Source: Lachnospiraceae bacterium (GTDB lineage: Bacteria > Bacillota > Clostridia > Lachnospirales > Lachnospiraceae). From it: a stretch of 58,057 nt of DNA. Made by a program: the position numbers and the translations under genes. The stretch covers positions 1 through 58,057 of the forward strand of contig JAGAQJ010000065.1 of the NCBI GenBank assembly GCA_017622845.1. The letters are read 5' to 3'. This document shows positions 17,589 to 26,455 of the stretch, in pieces (positions within the stretch are counted from its first letter, which is position 1; every line of letters begins with the position of its first letter). Below the pieces are notes generated by a model that saw nothing but the letters and a program-made list of their open reading frames with translations, was not told where the DNA came from and did not search any database.

Positions 17589-18611
17589 ATGATAAATGTA
17601 GCGGTGAAATCAAAGGGTACCATAGACCGCAGCTCTATTCTATCTATCAATGTACCTGATCCGCAGAGCGTGAAAAATCAAGGAAATATCCAAACTCTGA
17701 TGCGGCATCCGCAAAATCAGCCGCAGTACTCACAGCCTGACACCTCGCACGCTCAGCCGCAGTACTCACGACCTGACGCGCCGCAAAATCAGCCGCAGTA
17801 CTCACGACCTGACGCGCCGCAAAATCAGCCGCAGTACTCACGACCTGACGCGCCGCAAAATCAGCCGTGGTACTCACGACCTGACACCTCGCACGCTCAG
17901 CCGCAGTACTCACGACCTGATACCTCGCACGCTCAGCCGCAGTACTCACAGCCTGCCATGACATGTGTTTCGCAGCCGCAGACTGTCCAGCCTGCCTTCA
18001 CTTCCGCTATGCAAAATACAGGAAGCATTGCCTCTTCATCTGTCATAAAGCCGATTCCCACACTGCAAAACAAAGTGCAGAAGGGGCAGAAGACACTGCT
18101 TTGCGCCACACCGCTTGACGCCGTCAATGCCTGCTTTGGGTGGAATACGACGGACAGCAGATGTGATGTTGATGTGTCCGCTTTCCTGCTCGGCGCAGAC
18201 GGCAGGGTAATCGGAGATTCCTGGTTTGTATTTTACGGTCAGACGCTCAGCCCCGACCAAAGCACAAGATTTACAGCAGACAGCCCGACAGACCGCGAAA
18301 CAATCCAGATTAACTTTAAAAAACTTGACAGCAGTGTCAAAAAAATCGTTTTTGTACTGACCATCAATGACGCACTGGCAAACAGGCTGCATTTCGGAAT
18401 GCTCAAGGATGCCTATGTCAGAATCATGGATTCAGCGGGAAATGAGCTTGTCAGCTTTATGATGACGGAATACTACAGCAATGTAATCTCCATGATGATT
18501 GGTGAACTTTATCAGCACAATGGAGCATGGAAATTTAATGCCGTCGGAAACGGTGTCGCAAAGGACCTTGCCGGTTTATGTGAATTATATGGCGTACAGG
18601 TTATCGATTAG
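17589..18611 (+). CDS. terD: TerD-family protein with N-terminal tandem-repeat extension
   Basis: 340 residues. Residues 44-127 are seven 12-residue repeats (consensus QPQYSRPDAPQN), a Pro/Gln-rich low-complexity linker. Residues about 155-340 are a TerD domain: LCATPLDAVNACFGWN, CDVDVSAFLLGADGRV, VFYGQ, LHFGMLKDAYVRIMDSAG, MMIGELYQHNGAWKFNAVG. TerD domains bind calcium in stress-response (Ter) complexes; here some acidic residues of the usual DNLTGxGDGDDE loop are replaced by FTADSPTDRETI, so calcium binding may be weakened. A ribosome site GAAGGAG precedes the start. Encoded with the AIM24 gene, divergent from the rest. Confidence 0.9.
   Translation: MINVAVKSKGTIDRSSILSINVPDPQSVKNQGNIQTLMRHPQNQPQYSQPDTSHAQPQYSRPDAPQNQPQYSRPDAPQNQPQYSRPDAPQNQPWYSRPDTSHAQPQYSRPDTSHAQPQYSQPAMTCVSQPQTVQPAFTSAMQNTGSIASSSVIKPIPTLQNKVQKGQKTLLCATPLDAVNACFGWNTTDSRCDVDVSAFLLGADGRVIGDSWFVFYGQTLSPDQSTRFTADSPTDRETIQINFKKLDSSVKKIVFVLTINDALANRLHFGMLKDAYVRIMDSAGNELVSFMMTEYYSNVISMMIGELYQHNGAWKFNAVGNGVAKDLAGLCELYGVQVID
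17718..17969 (+). repeat. 36-bp tandem repeats inside terD (7 units)
   Basis: Seven in-frame 36-bp units coding QPQYSxPDxxxx. Units 2-4 are nearly identical at the DNA level and units 5-6 carry the TSHA variant, pointing to recent unit duplication and copy-number change. Confidence 0.9.
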
Positions 18612-18620
18612 GAGGATTTT

Positions 18621-19352
18621 ATGTTAACTTTTGAAATTGTAAACGAATTAACCCTGAAGGTTACCTGCAGAGGAAATGATGTCCTGTTTGCAAAGGCAGG
18701 TTCTTTTATCTGCGGTGAAAACGGAGGATATAAGAATTATAAATTTGAAAAGCTCCTGCTTGGTCCCCAGCAGAATATGGGACAGGCGCTTTGGGGTTCT
18801 ATTGTAAGACGTGTAACAGGTGAAAACCTTCCTCTGATGAAGGTAATGATGAATGGCGACAGCATTACATATTATGCAAATCACAGTCAGCATGTAGTTG
18901 TATACCAGCTTCAGCAGGGTGAAGTGCTCTCCATTGAATCGGAAAATATCCTTGCATTTACCCCGGACTGCAAATATGATGTGCGTTTTATCGGCTGCGG
19001 CGTTATCTCGCAAAAGGGACTGGCAACCTCAACCCTTACAGGCATGGGGCCAAACGCATATGTTGCTGTCTTAGTCGACGGAAATCCTATCGTGCTGAGC
19101 AACATTCAGTCAGGCGCCACGCTTGCCGTTGACCCTGATGCTGTCGTATGCTGGATGGGTGCAGGTCCCTGTGATCCTGACATCAAGATGGACGTAAACT
19201 GGAAAACCTTTATCGGACAGTCCTCCGGTGAATCTTATAGCTTTGAGTGGGGAGGACACCAGCCTGTTTCCGTCATTATCCAGCCAAGCGAACGTAACAG
19301 CGGTGTCAGCATAGGCATGGACGGCGGCCGCCTCGGCAGCAGACCAAACTAA
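18621..19352 (+). CDS. AIM24 family protein
   Basis: 243 residues, the usual size of bacterial AIM24/TIGR00266 proteins, a beta-rich fold often found beside TerD genes. Recognisable parts: VLFAKAGSFICGENGGYKNYKFEK, GENLPLMKV, VVVYQLQQGEVLSIESENILAFTPDCKYDV, GPNAYVAVLVDGNPIVL, PDAVVCWMG. No signal or membrane segment. It starts 9 bp after terD behind TAGGAGGATTTT, so the two are one operon. Its biochemical role is unknown; the context indicates the Ter stress pathway. Confidence 0.85.
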   Translation: MLTFEIVNELTLKVTCRGNDVLFAKAGSFICGENGGYKNYKFEKLLLGPQQNMGQALWGSIVRRVTGENLPLMKVMMNGDSITYYANHSQHVVVYQLQQGEVLSIESENILAFTPDCKYDVRFIGCGVISQKGLATSTLTGMGPNAYVAVLVDGNPIVLSNIQSGATLAVDPDAVVCWMGAGPCDPDIKMDVNWKTFIGQSSGESYSFEWGGHQPVSVIIQPSERNSGVSIGMDGGRLGSRPN

Positions 19353-19366
19353 ATTGTTATTAACTA

Positions 19367-20194
19367 TCAATGCCTGCTTCTGCAGATTTGAAGTACGCTC
19401 TCAAGCACTGCTTCTGCGTACAGCCTGTCTGCAGGCGGGCATTTTACATGAACAGAAAAATCATGTTTCCGCACAAGCTCCGGTGCAGCAATCCCATAAT
19501 CGGCTGCTTCCAGCATGGATATATCAAATTCGCTGTCGCCTGCCGCAATCACACAGTCAATTCCGGTACAATTTTTCACAGCATGTTCCTGCTGCTTCCT
19601 GTCTTTTCCCACATTCACATTATCACGAATATAAGACCGGAATCTGTCTACGGCGTTTCCCTTGCTCAATGTCTTTGGCACCACATAAAGCTTTGCACCA
19701 TTATGAAAGACATCGACGACTCCCGCATCCAGCACACTCTTTAACTCCTCAACTACAGACTCCGGTTCTTCACACTTCGTAAATACAAACAGCTTCCTGA
19801 TAAATCTCAATTCAAAACATCTTCTTTTATCCTGCTGCAAAAATGCAACCGCTCTGGAAAGCTCTTGTTCGCTGTCGCTTACCAGCTCCAATGACTTCTG
19901 ATACCAGTTTTCCTCTTCCTTTCCATCAACAAGAAGCACACCGCCATTGCAAGCCAGTGCATACCGGAAATCTCCTATTCCTAAATCAATGCGCCTGTAC
20001 TGCTCTATCGTCCTTGTCGTAGTAGGTACAATAACAACTTCTTTCTGTACCTCCTTCAAAAGCCGGTAAGTCTCCTGTGTAATAAAAGAAATCTCCCGTC
20101 CCTGATACACCTCCGTACAACGCTTATCCTCTCCGATATCATGCTTGTAAGAGTATATTAATGTATTATCCAAATCCGTGTGAAAAATAATCAT
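19367..20194 (-). CDS. HAD-family phosphatase, Ter-associated
   Basis: 275 residues from the ATG at 20194 (GGAG seven bases upstream; an ATG at 20206 is also possible). Motif I is HTDLDNTLIYS, motif II VPTTTRT, motif IV GIDCVIAAGDSEFDISMLEAAD. The cap and order resemble Cof/sucrose-phosphatase-type HAD proteins. It converges on the AIM24 gene with a 14-bp gap. In the comparative-genomics description of Ter systems a HAD phosphatase accompanies the phosphoribosyltransferase and C-C lyase genes; these are present at 30.7-34.1 kb, so a role in that proposed nucleoside-like pathway is likely (inference). Confidence 0.83.
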   Translation of the reverse strand: MIIFHTDLDNTLIYSYKHDIGEDKRCTEVYQGREISFITQETYRLLKEVQKEVVIVPTTTRTIEQYRRIDLGIGDFRYALACNGGVLLVDGKEEENWYQKSLELVSDSEQELSRAVAFLQQDKRRCFELRFIRKLFVFTKCEEPESVVEELKSVLDAGVVDVFHNGAKLYVVPKTLSKGNAVDRFRSYIRDNVNVGKDRKQQEHAVKNCTGIDCVIAAGDSEFDISMLEAADYGIAAPELVRKHDFSVHVKCPPADRLYAEAVLESVLQICRSRH

Positions 20195-20229
20195 GCTGCT
20201 CTCCATTCCTTTCTTTCCTTCCCACATCG

Positions 20230-20482
20230 CGGCCCACGAGGCGCTTTAGCGACCTTTTCCCCTGCATGGAGCTGTGCTATTGAGAAGAAGAATCACGGGG
20301 ATGCACAGAACAAAAGCAGGCAAGCCTGCTCTCAGCTCCCCAACCCCTCACTCATGAGGGGCTTGCTTGCTTTTGCGCGCCAGATGCGGTCACATAGTGA
20401 CATTTTCCATACGCATCTGTGCGCATCCTGCCGGAGGCTTTTATGATATAGGAAAATGCGAAGCACTTTCCTATATCATAAA
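20230..20482. repeat. Structured intergenic region with nested palindromes
   Basis: No gene. Contains ACAAAAGCAGGCAAGCC against GGCTTGCTTGCTTTTG, CCCCTCACTCATGAGGGG, GGATGCACAG against CTGTGCGCATCC, and a near-perfect stem of about 18 bp starting TTATGATATAGGAAA (20440-20482). The arms nest, so the whole stretch could fold as one long RNA or DNA structure. Confidence 0.5.
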
Positions 20483-20524
20483 AAAGGCTGAACTGTCATG
20501 TCCCCCATGAACGGTTCAGCCTTC
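20481..20524. terminator. Bidirectional terminator built from GGCTGAAC arms
   Basis: AAGGCTGAAC (20484-20493) and GTTCAGCCTT (20514-20523) pair, followed on the minus strand by TTTTTTAT. It ends the P-ATPase transcript. The arms resemble the terminal inverted repeats of the family 1 elements. Confidence 0.75.
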
Positions 20525-20601
20525 TAAAATAGATTCTCTTATCATATCCCGTCAATTCAGCGCATGTCCGAAAGCATAATCGCTGAACTGCTGCCGGAAA
20601 A

Positions 20602-23262
20602 CTACTTTCTGTTTACGATCATCTTTCTGATCATATCCACAGGAATCACTGTGACAGCTAAGATAACAATTGCTATCCAGCCCTTAATGCCAAACGGCAC
20701 ACAGCTAAACATATTTCCAATCCAGGTAAATACCGTGAATGGCACAAGTGCCGCATTTACAATCAATGCCTGAACTAAAATAATCAGGAGGAATACTTTC
20801 AAAAATCCCGTATTCTGGTCAAGTCCCTTAAAGATGCCGAAGCCGTCATCTCTGACATTAAAGCCGTTGAACAAGGCACTGACAATAAACAGTACAAAAT
20901 AGCCTGTCAAGTGCTGTTCCTCTGTCTCAAAAAGACCGGTAAAGAACGGCGCTTTCAGATAGACAAAGCTTATCACAGTAAGCCAGAGACCCATGGTAAT
21001 AATCTGAGCCATCATCTGTCTGCTGATAATGCTCTCATCTCTCCTTCTTGGCTTCTCAAGCATATACTTCTCAAGTGCAGGCTCGTTGCCAAGCATGATT
21101 GCGCCCAGGCTGTCCATTACAAGATTTACAAACAGCAAGTGTGTTACCTTCAGCGGCTCATCAATGCCGAAGAACGGAGCGATTGCACTGACAATAACCG
21201 CCGTTACATTAATGACAAGCTGGAACTTACAGAACTTCAAAATATTATGGTAAATGGTTCTGCCGTAAAGAATCGCATCCTTGATTGACTTAAAGTTGTC
21301 ATCTAGGATAACAATCTTACCTGCTTCCTTAGCAGCCTCCGTACCGCTGCCCATTGCAAAGCCTACATCGGCACGCTTCAATGCCGGCGAGTCGTTAACA
21401 CCGTCGCCTGTCATGCCAACTACAAGATTCATTTCCTGACAAAGCCTTACCATACGCGACTTATCAGTAGGAAGCGCACGTGCAATCACGCGAATCTTAG
21501 GAATAATCTTCTTTACCTCATCATCTGTCATCTCATTTAGCTGGGCAGAAGAAAGCGCCATGTCATCATTGCTCCGCAAAAGTCCCGCGTCCTTTGCAAT
21601 TGCAACTGCTGTCTCCAGTCTGTCGCCGGTAATCATGACAACCTGTATCCCTGCATTCTGAACCTCTTTGATGGCATCTCGTGCCTCGGGTCTTACATCA
21701 TCCCGGATGCCTACCAAACCAATGATTACAATATCGTCGTTAATCTTGCTCTCCACAAGCGCGCTCTCAGAATAGCCAAAAGCAAGCACACGCATCGCCT
21801 TTGCCGCAAGCTCGTCAATCTTTCTGTTAAGAACTGCCTTATCAATCTCCCGGATATTTCCGTCTGCATCAAGATACTTAGCAGCAGACGCAAGAAGCCT
21901 CTCCGGCGCACCTTTGTAGAAGGTCTTGCCAACGCTGTCAATTCTTGCCTGACTGAACTTATTGGTAGAGTTAAAGCCCTGCTGCGCCGTAACAACATAC
22001 TCTGTGTTGGAAGCAAGCGCATTGAAAGTATCCTCGCCGATAAATTTCATAAGAGCCTGATCAGTGGCATTACCGCCGATAACCCTGTGTGATGCGTCAA
22101 ACATAGACTGTGTGTTCTTACCGATTGCAAGGTCTACCAGTCCCTTTACCTTACTGTGCCTGCTAAGCTGCGGAATGTCAATGGAATTTCCGTCCGCACA
22201 GAAGAAATCAACAACTTCCAAAGAACCTTTTGTTATCGTACCTGTCTTATCGCTGAAAAGAATATTTAATGAACCTGCTGTCTCAATACCCTCTGCCTTT
22301 CTGACAAGGACATTGTGGTCAAGCATCTTGCTGGTATTCTGCATCAATACCAGAGAAATCATCAGCGGCAATCCCTCCGGCACAGCACAGACGATAATAA
22401 CAACTGCAAGAGAAACCGCATTAATCACGCTCATAAGGATATCCTGCACCGGCTGTGCGAAATAGCCGGAAGGACCGCCCTCAAATACAAGTATGGCATG
22501 TGCCAGATAAAACAGCGCAATGACAACCGCACCGATATAGCCGAAGGTTGAAATCTGCTTTGCCAGCTTTGCCAGCTTTACCTTTAACGGGGAATCCGGC
22601 TCATCCTCCTGCATTTCCTCAGCCATCTTACCCATCATTGTCTTTAAACCGACTTTTCTGACATCGAGGATACCTTCTCCGTCAAAGACAACAGCGCCTC
22701 TGAACAGGGAAAATTTGTCGACAAAGGTATCGCCGGTAATATCATCTGCAAGCTGCACACTCGGGTCTGCCGCTGTCTTTTTGCACTCCTCCGCCTCTCC
22801 GTTCAGAGCAGAGTTGTCCACCTTGAGCGCACCGTCAATCAAAATACCGTCAGCAGGAATCTTATCACCTGACTGCAGTAAAACCTTATCGCCTACTACA
22901 ACATCATCTACCTCAATGACAGTGACAACACCATTCCGGTGTACCTTACATTTGTCCTTTTCCGTGTTGTCCTTTAATTCACGGTACTTCGTATCACTTG
23001 CCACACCCGTCTTTGCGGAAACAAATGCTACAATAAATACTGCGATAATGGTTCCCAACGGCTCATATATTTCTGCATAGCCAAAGAAAAACATCACAAT
23101 CATCAATGCTGCAATTGCAAGAAGGATTTTAATCATCGGATCGGAAAAGGTCTCCTTAAACTCCTCCCAAAAAGTAGTTGGCTCCGAGTCAGGAATCGCA
23201 TTCGAACCATATTTCTCCCTCGACTGCTCGACTTCTTTGTCACTAAGTCCATTAAATTTCAT
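20602..23262 (-). CDS. Calcium-transporting-type P-type ATPase (P2)
   Basis: 886 residues, full length for a P2-type pump with about ten membrane segments. The phosphorylated aspartate is D338 in FSDKTGTITKG; PEGLPL (about 295) is the transmembrane-4 ion site, GDRLETAVAIAKDAG and MTGDGVNDSPALKRADVG are in the catalytic domain. The actuator loop reads LNGEAEE instead of the usual TGES. It is the last gene of the yceG-telA-terD operon, 20 bp after a terD, behind AGGAGAAAATGAAA. Moving calcium would suit the calcium-binding TerD proteins (inference). Confidence 0.92.
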   Translation of the reverse strand: MKFNGLSDKEVEQSREKYGSNAIPDSEPTTFWEEFKETFSDPMIKILLAIAALMIVMFFFGYAEIYEPLGTIIAVFIVAFVSAKTGVASDTKYRELKDNTEKDKCKVHRNGVVTVIEVDDVVVGDKVLLQSGDKIPADGILIDGALKVDNSALNGEAEECKKTAADPSVQLADDITGDTFVDKFSLFRGAVVFDGEGILDVRKVGLKTMMGKMAEEMQEDEPDSPLKVKLAKLAKQISTFGYIGAVVIALFYLAHAILVFEGGPSGYFAQPVQDILMSVINAVSLAVVIIVCAVPEGLPLMISLVLMQNTSKMLDHNVLVRKAEGIETAGSLNILFSDKTGTITKGSLEVVDFFCADGNSIDIPQLSRHSKVKGLVDLAIGKNTQSMFDASHRVIGGNATDQALMKFIGEDTFNALASNTEYVVTAQQGFNSTNKFSQARIDSVGKTFYKGAPERLLASAAKYLDADGNIREIDKAVLNRKIDELAAKAMRVLAFGYSESALVESKINDDIVIIGLVGIRDDVRPEARDAIKEVQNAGIQVVMITGDRLETAVAIAKDAGLLRSNDDMALSSAQLNEMTDDEVKKIIPKIRVIARALPTDKSRMVRLCQEMNLVVGMTGDGVNDSPALKRADVGFAMGSGTEAAKEAGKIVILDDNFKSIKDAILYGRTIYHNILKFCKFQLVINVTAVIVSAIAPFFGIDEPLKVTHLLFVNLVMDSLGAIMLGNEPALEKYMLEKPRRRDESIISRQMMAQIITMGLWLTVISFVYLKAPFFTGLFETEEQHLTGYFVLFIVSALFNGFNVRDDGFGIFKGLDQNTGFLKVFLLIILVQALIVNAALVPFTVFTWIGNMFSCVPFGIKGWIAIVILAVTVIPVDMIRKMIVNRK

Positions 23263-23282
23263 TTTTCATTTTCTCCTCATTT

Positions 23283-23870
23283 TTAGATAAATCTGTTTGC
23301 AAGCTCGCCAAGACCCGGGTCATTTGTTCCCTGCCCTATGGCATTGAACTTCCACTCCCCATTGTGTCTGTATATCTCGCCAAAAATCATTGCTGTCATG
23401 TTGGAATAATCCTCTGACAGATTGTACCTGCACATCTCCACATTGTTTCTGCCGTCAACAAGACGGATAAAAGCATTCTGAATCAATCCGAAATGTTGCT
23501 TTCTCTGATATGCCTGATAAATATTTACAACAATGACAATTCTGTCATATTCAGCAGGAATCGCAGCAAGGTCAACAAGAATCTGCTCATCATCTCCGTC
23601 TCCGGCTCCGGTCAGGTTATCTCCCATATGCTGTACTGTTCCTGTCATATGTCTGAGATTGCCGAAATAAACCAAATCCTCCTTCGCACAAAGCTTTCCG
23701 TTTCTCAGCAGAATCGCAGATGCATCACAGTCAATCGGCTGCGGCTTTGGTGCAAAAAGCCCCCTCTTCTGCTGAACCTCATCCCAGCCTAAGCCGACAA
23801 GAACCTTTGAAAGTCCTGCGTTGTCCTTTGATAAGCTTACCTTCTGCCCTTTTTGTAAACTAACTGACAT
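23283..23870 (-). CDS. terD: TerD-family protein
   Basis: 195 residues from the ATG at 23870, which has GGAGGAAAAGAAA upstream; the longer frame adds 24 residues that do not match the family. It starts [20 protein letters not shown] and keeps the calcium loop [17 protein letters not shown]. The first acidic motif, usually DFDLDA, is PIDCDASA here. Third and most diverged of the TerD trio in this operon; the next two upstream are closer to each other. Confidence 0.95.
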   Translation of the reverse strand: MSVSLQKGQKVSLSKDNAGLSKVLVGLGWDEVQQKRGLFAPKPQPIDCDASAILLRNGKLCAKEDLVYFGNLRHMTGTVQHMGDNLTGAGDGDDEQILVDLAAIPAEYDRIVIVVNIYQAYQRKQHFGLIQNAFIRLVDGRNNVEMCRYNLSEDYSNMTAMIFGEIYRHNGEWKFNAIGQGTNDPGLGELANRFI

Positions 23871-23969
23871 TTTCTTTTCCTCCACATTATCTAAACAATT
23901 GCAGCAATTCAGGCAAGACTGAACTGCTTCCAAATGAATCACAATAAACCACTCTGCATCAAATACTAT

Positions 23970-24551
23970 TTACTCAACGTCCACGCCGAAATTAGCGCAG
24001 AGCGCTGCAAGTCCTCCCTGGAAGCCGCTTCCAATCGCATTGAATTTCCACTCACTGCCATTCTTATAAAGCTCTCCGAATACTGCCGCTGTCTCAATGG
24101 AGAAATCCTCTCCCAAATCGTAACGGAGCATTTCCTCACCTGTAGCCTCATTGTAAATTCTGATAAATGCGTTGTTTACCTGTCCAAAATTCTGCCTTCT
24201 TTTCTCAGGTTCATAGATTGTCACTGTGAATGCAATCTTTGTAATGTTTTCGGGCACTTTTGCCAAGTCAATCTTAATCTGCTCGTCATCTCCGTCTCCG
24301 GCTCCTGTCAGATTATCTCCCATGTGCTGCACGCTTCCTGACGGATGCGTCAGATTTCCATAAAATACAAAGTCCTCCGCCTTTGAAACCTTTCCGGAAT
24401 CGGTCAGCAGAAACGCTGCCGCATCAAGGTCAAAGTCTCCGCCTGTGTCAAATGCATTGACATCCCATCCAAGTCCGACAACAACATTCTTTAATCCCGG
24501 ATTATCCTTCGTAAGACTGACCTTCTGTCCTTTTTGCAAACTAATCGGCAT
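23970..24551 (-). CDS. terD: TerD-family protein
   Basis: 193 residues, canonical: [90 protein letters not shown], ending [15 protein letters not shown]. Both calcium-binding acidic motifs are intact. GGAGGATATGAGTT precedes the start. Cytosolic calcium-binding component of the Ter stress system. Confidence 0.97.
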   Translation of the reverse strand: MPISLQKGQKVSLTKDNPGLKNVVVGLGWDVNAFDTGGDFDLDAAAFLLTDSGKVSKAEDFVFYGNLTHPSGSVQHMGDNLTGAGDGDDEQIKIDLAKVPENITKIAFTVTIYEPEKRRQNFGQVNNAFIRIYNEATGEEMLRYDLGEDFSIETAAVFGELYKNGSEWKFNAIGSGFQGGLAALCANFGVDVE

Positions 24552-24600
24552 AACTCATATCCTCCATTTTCTATATTATAACCATGACTTTCTCATAGCT

Positions 24601-24665
24601 TGCGAATTTGAGCCGCAGGCACAAATTTGCCGTGTGAAAAAACTGTCATATATGGTTTTTTCACA
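24601..24665 (-). promoter_or_regulatory. Two stem-loops between terD genes
   Basis: GTGTGAAAAAAC and GTTTTTTCACAC pair perfectly (24632-24665), and GCGAATTTG pairs with CAAATTTGC next to it. No clear T run follows on the minus strand, so these are more likely RNA-processing or partial attenuation structures within the operon than a terminator. Confidence 0.5.
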
Positions 24666-24690
24666 CTATATCCATTCTAATCGTTCCGCT

Positions 24691-25272
24691 TTATGCAACC
24701 TCAATGCCATAGTGACCGCAAAGCGCTGCAAGACCGCCCTGGAAGCCGCTTCCAATCGCATTGAACTTCCACTCGCCGTTATGTCTGTAAAGCTCACCGA
24801 CAACAACTGCCGTCTCAATGGAGAAATCCTCTCCCAAATCATAACGGATCAGCTCTGTGTTTGTCGCCTCGTCAACAATGCGGATAAATGCATTGGAAAC
24901 CTGACCGAAATTCTGTCTTCTGACATCAGCGTCATAAATCGTAACGGTGAAGGCTACCTTCTCGACATTTGCGGGAATCTTGGTCAGGTCAATCTGAATC
25001 TGCTCGTCATCTCCGTCTCCCTCTCCGGTCAGGTTATCTCCCATATGCTTGACAGCTTCACTTGGATGCGTCAGGTTTCCATAAAATATGAATTCTTTCT
25101 CTGTCGGGCACTTACCGTTTGCACCCACCATAAATGCTGCTGCGTCAAGATCAAAATCCGCTCCGGAATCAAATGCATTGACGTCCCATCCAAGTCCGAC
25201 CATAATGTTCTTCAGACCCGGATTTCCTTTTGTTAAATCTACCTTTTGTCCTTTGGATAAGTTGATCGGCAT
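24691..25272 (-). CDS. terD: TerD-family protein
   Basis: 193 residues, canonical Ter[100 protein letters not shown]. Both acidic calcium motifs are intact. Close paralogue of the next gene in the operon. TTAAGGAGGAAAAAGAA precedes the start; telA ends 33 bp upstream. Confidence 0.97.
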   Translation of the reverse strand: MPINLSKGQKVDLTKGNPGLKNIMVGLGWDVNAFDSGADFDLDAAAFMVGANGKCPTEKEFIFYGNLTHPSEAVKHMGDNLTGEGDGDDEQIQIDLTKIPANVEKVAFTVTIYDADVRRQNFGQVSNAFIRIVDEATNTELIRYDLGEDFSIETAVVVGELYRHNGEWKFNAIGSGFQGGLAALCGHYGIEVA

Positions 25273-25305
25273 TTCTTTTTCCTCCTTAAATCAAACTATG
25301 AAATA

Positions 25306-26454
25306 CTATCTCTTGTCGGGCATATGATACATCCTGTTAAATTCCTGTTTGATATTTTCGAGTCTTGCCTGATCCTCAATACGCTTCTTTCTTGCGTCAT
25401 TCTGAATCTCTCTCGTCTCGTTAATACCATTCACAATCGTTCGCCAGGTTGTTTCCAATGTTTCAATCTTGATAGAGCTGCCTGCCGCCATGGCTGCCGT
25501 AAGCTTTGTCTGCTCTACAGTGTTCTGGGCATTTTTAATCAGAAGCTCATTTGTCTTTGCGTCAAGCGCGCTCATTGCCTCCGCCTGCATTTTCTGCCGC
25601 TTGAGCATGACAGCCTGCGCCAATGCCTGTTTAAATACAGGAAGCGTAATAATAAATGCTGAGTTGATTTTTCTGACGAGGTTCATGTTGCTGAACTCCA
25701 TCGCCTTAATCATCGGAATAGACTGCATCGCAACGCTCTCAGCGGTTCTCAAATCCTGCGTTCTTTGCTCCAGCATCATCAATGCCTGATTCAGGCTTGT
25801 AATCTCAAACTGAATCGAGCTGTCGCCTGTCGTCTGCATATCTGCCTCTCTCTGTGCAATATATGCCTCAAGCTCTCTGCAGCCCTGCTCACCTGCAAGA
25901 ATATACTTTACCAGTTCGTGATAATAATTGACATTTGCATCAAACATCGTATTCAGATTACGGTTGGACTGTTTAATCTCTGACTCATACTTTTTCAATT
26001 CCACATAGATTTTGTCAACTTCATCACCCATCGTATGATATTTATCCAATATCTTATCAAGCTGTTTCCTCATATTTCCAAAAAGCTTGTTAAAAAGAGA
26101 CGGATTTTCCTGCAGCTCGTCAATATCAAATTTATCCATAATCTTTGCAAGCGCATTGAGCAGCTCGCTCGAATCATCAAGCTGCGACATATTTACGTTA
26201 TTTAAAACAACATCGGACGCCTTGGAAATCTCCTCCGCAACCTCTGCTCCGAAGGATACAATCGTCTCAAGGTTGCTGACTTCAATCGTACTTACGATGT
26301 CGTCAACCTCCTTAGAGCCTGTAAGCACTTCATTCATCTGCTTTCGGTCTTCCGCAATGTCATACGACTGGACAACCTCAATCTCGTTCCTGGGTTCTGC
26401 TGCCGGCGCCATCACAGGTGATTGTGCCTTTGTTTTGGTGAAATCAAGTCCCAT
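25306..26454 (-). CDS. telA: Toxic-anion resistance protein TelA
   Basis: 382 residues from the ATG at 26454, behind TAGGAGGGGAATATA and 1 bp after the yceG stop; the longer frame upstream only runs through yceG. Recognisable TelA/YceH helical body: MGLDFTKTKAQ, SIEVSNLETIVSFGAEVAEEISKAS-type region, LAKIMDKFDI, YHELVKYILAGEQGCRELEAYI, TQDLRTAESVAMQSIPMIKAMEFSNM, VEQTKLTAAMAAGSSIKIETLETTW. Mostly long helices, no membrane segment. Family known from tellurite and other stress operons; mechanism unresolved. Confidence 0.93.
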   Translation of the reverse strand: MGLDFTKTKAQSPVMAPAAEPRNEIEVVQSYDIAEDRKQMNEVLTGSKEVDDIVSTIEVSNLETIVSFGAEVAEEISKASDVVLNNVNMSQLDDSSELLNALAKIMDKFDIDELQENPSLFNKLFGNMRKQLDKILDKYHTMGDEVDKIYVELKKYESEIKQSNRNLNTMFDANVNYYHELVKYILAGEQGCRELEAYIAQREADMQTTGDSSIQFEITSLNQALMMLEQRTQDLRTAESVAMQSIPMIKAMEFSNMNLVRKINSAFIITLPVFKQALAQAVMLKRQKMQAEAMSALDAKTNELLIKNAQNTVEQTKLTAAMAAGSSIKIETLETTWRTIVNGINETREIQNDARKKRIEDQARLENIKQEFNRMYHMPDKR

Positions 26455-26455
26455 A

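Noticed and set aside
17718-17969. Second possible CRISPR-like repeat array
   Set aside because: Contiguous 36-bp coding repeats inside terD, no spacers. Reverse-strand frames through it are open only because the repeat length is a multiple of three.
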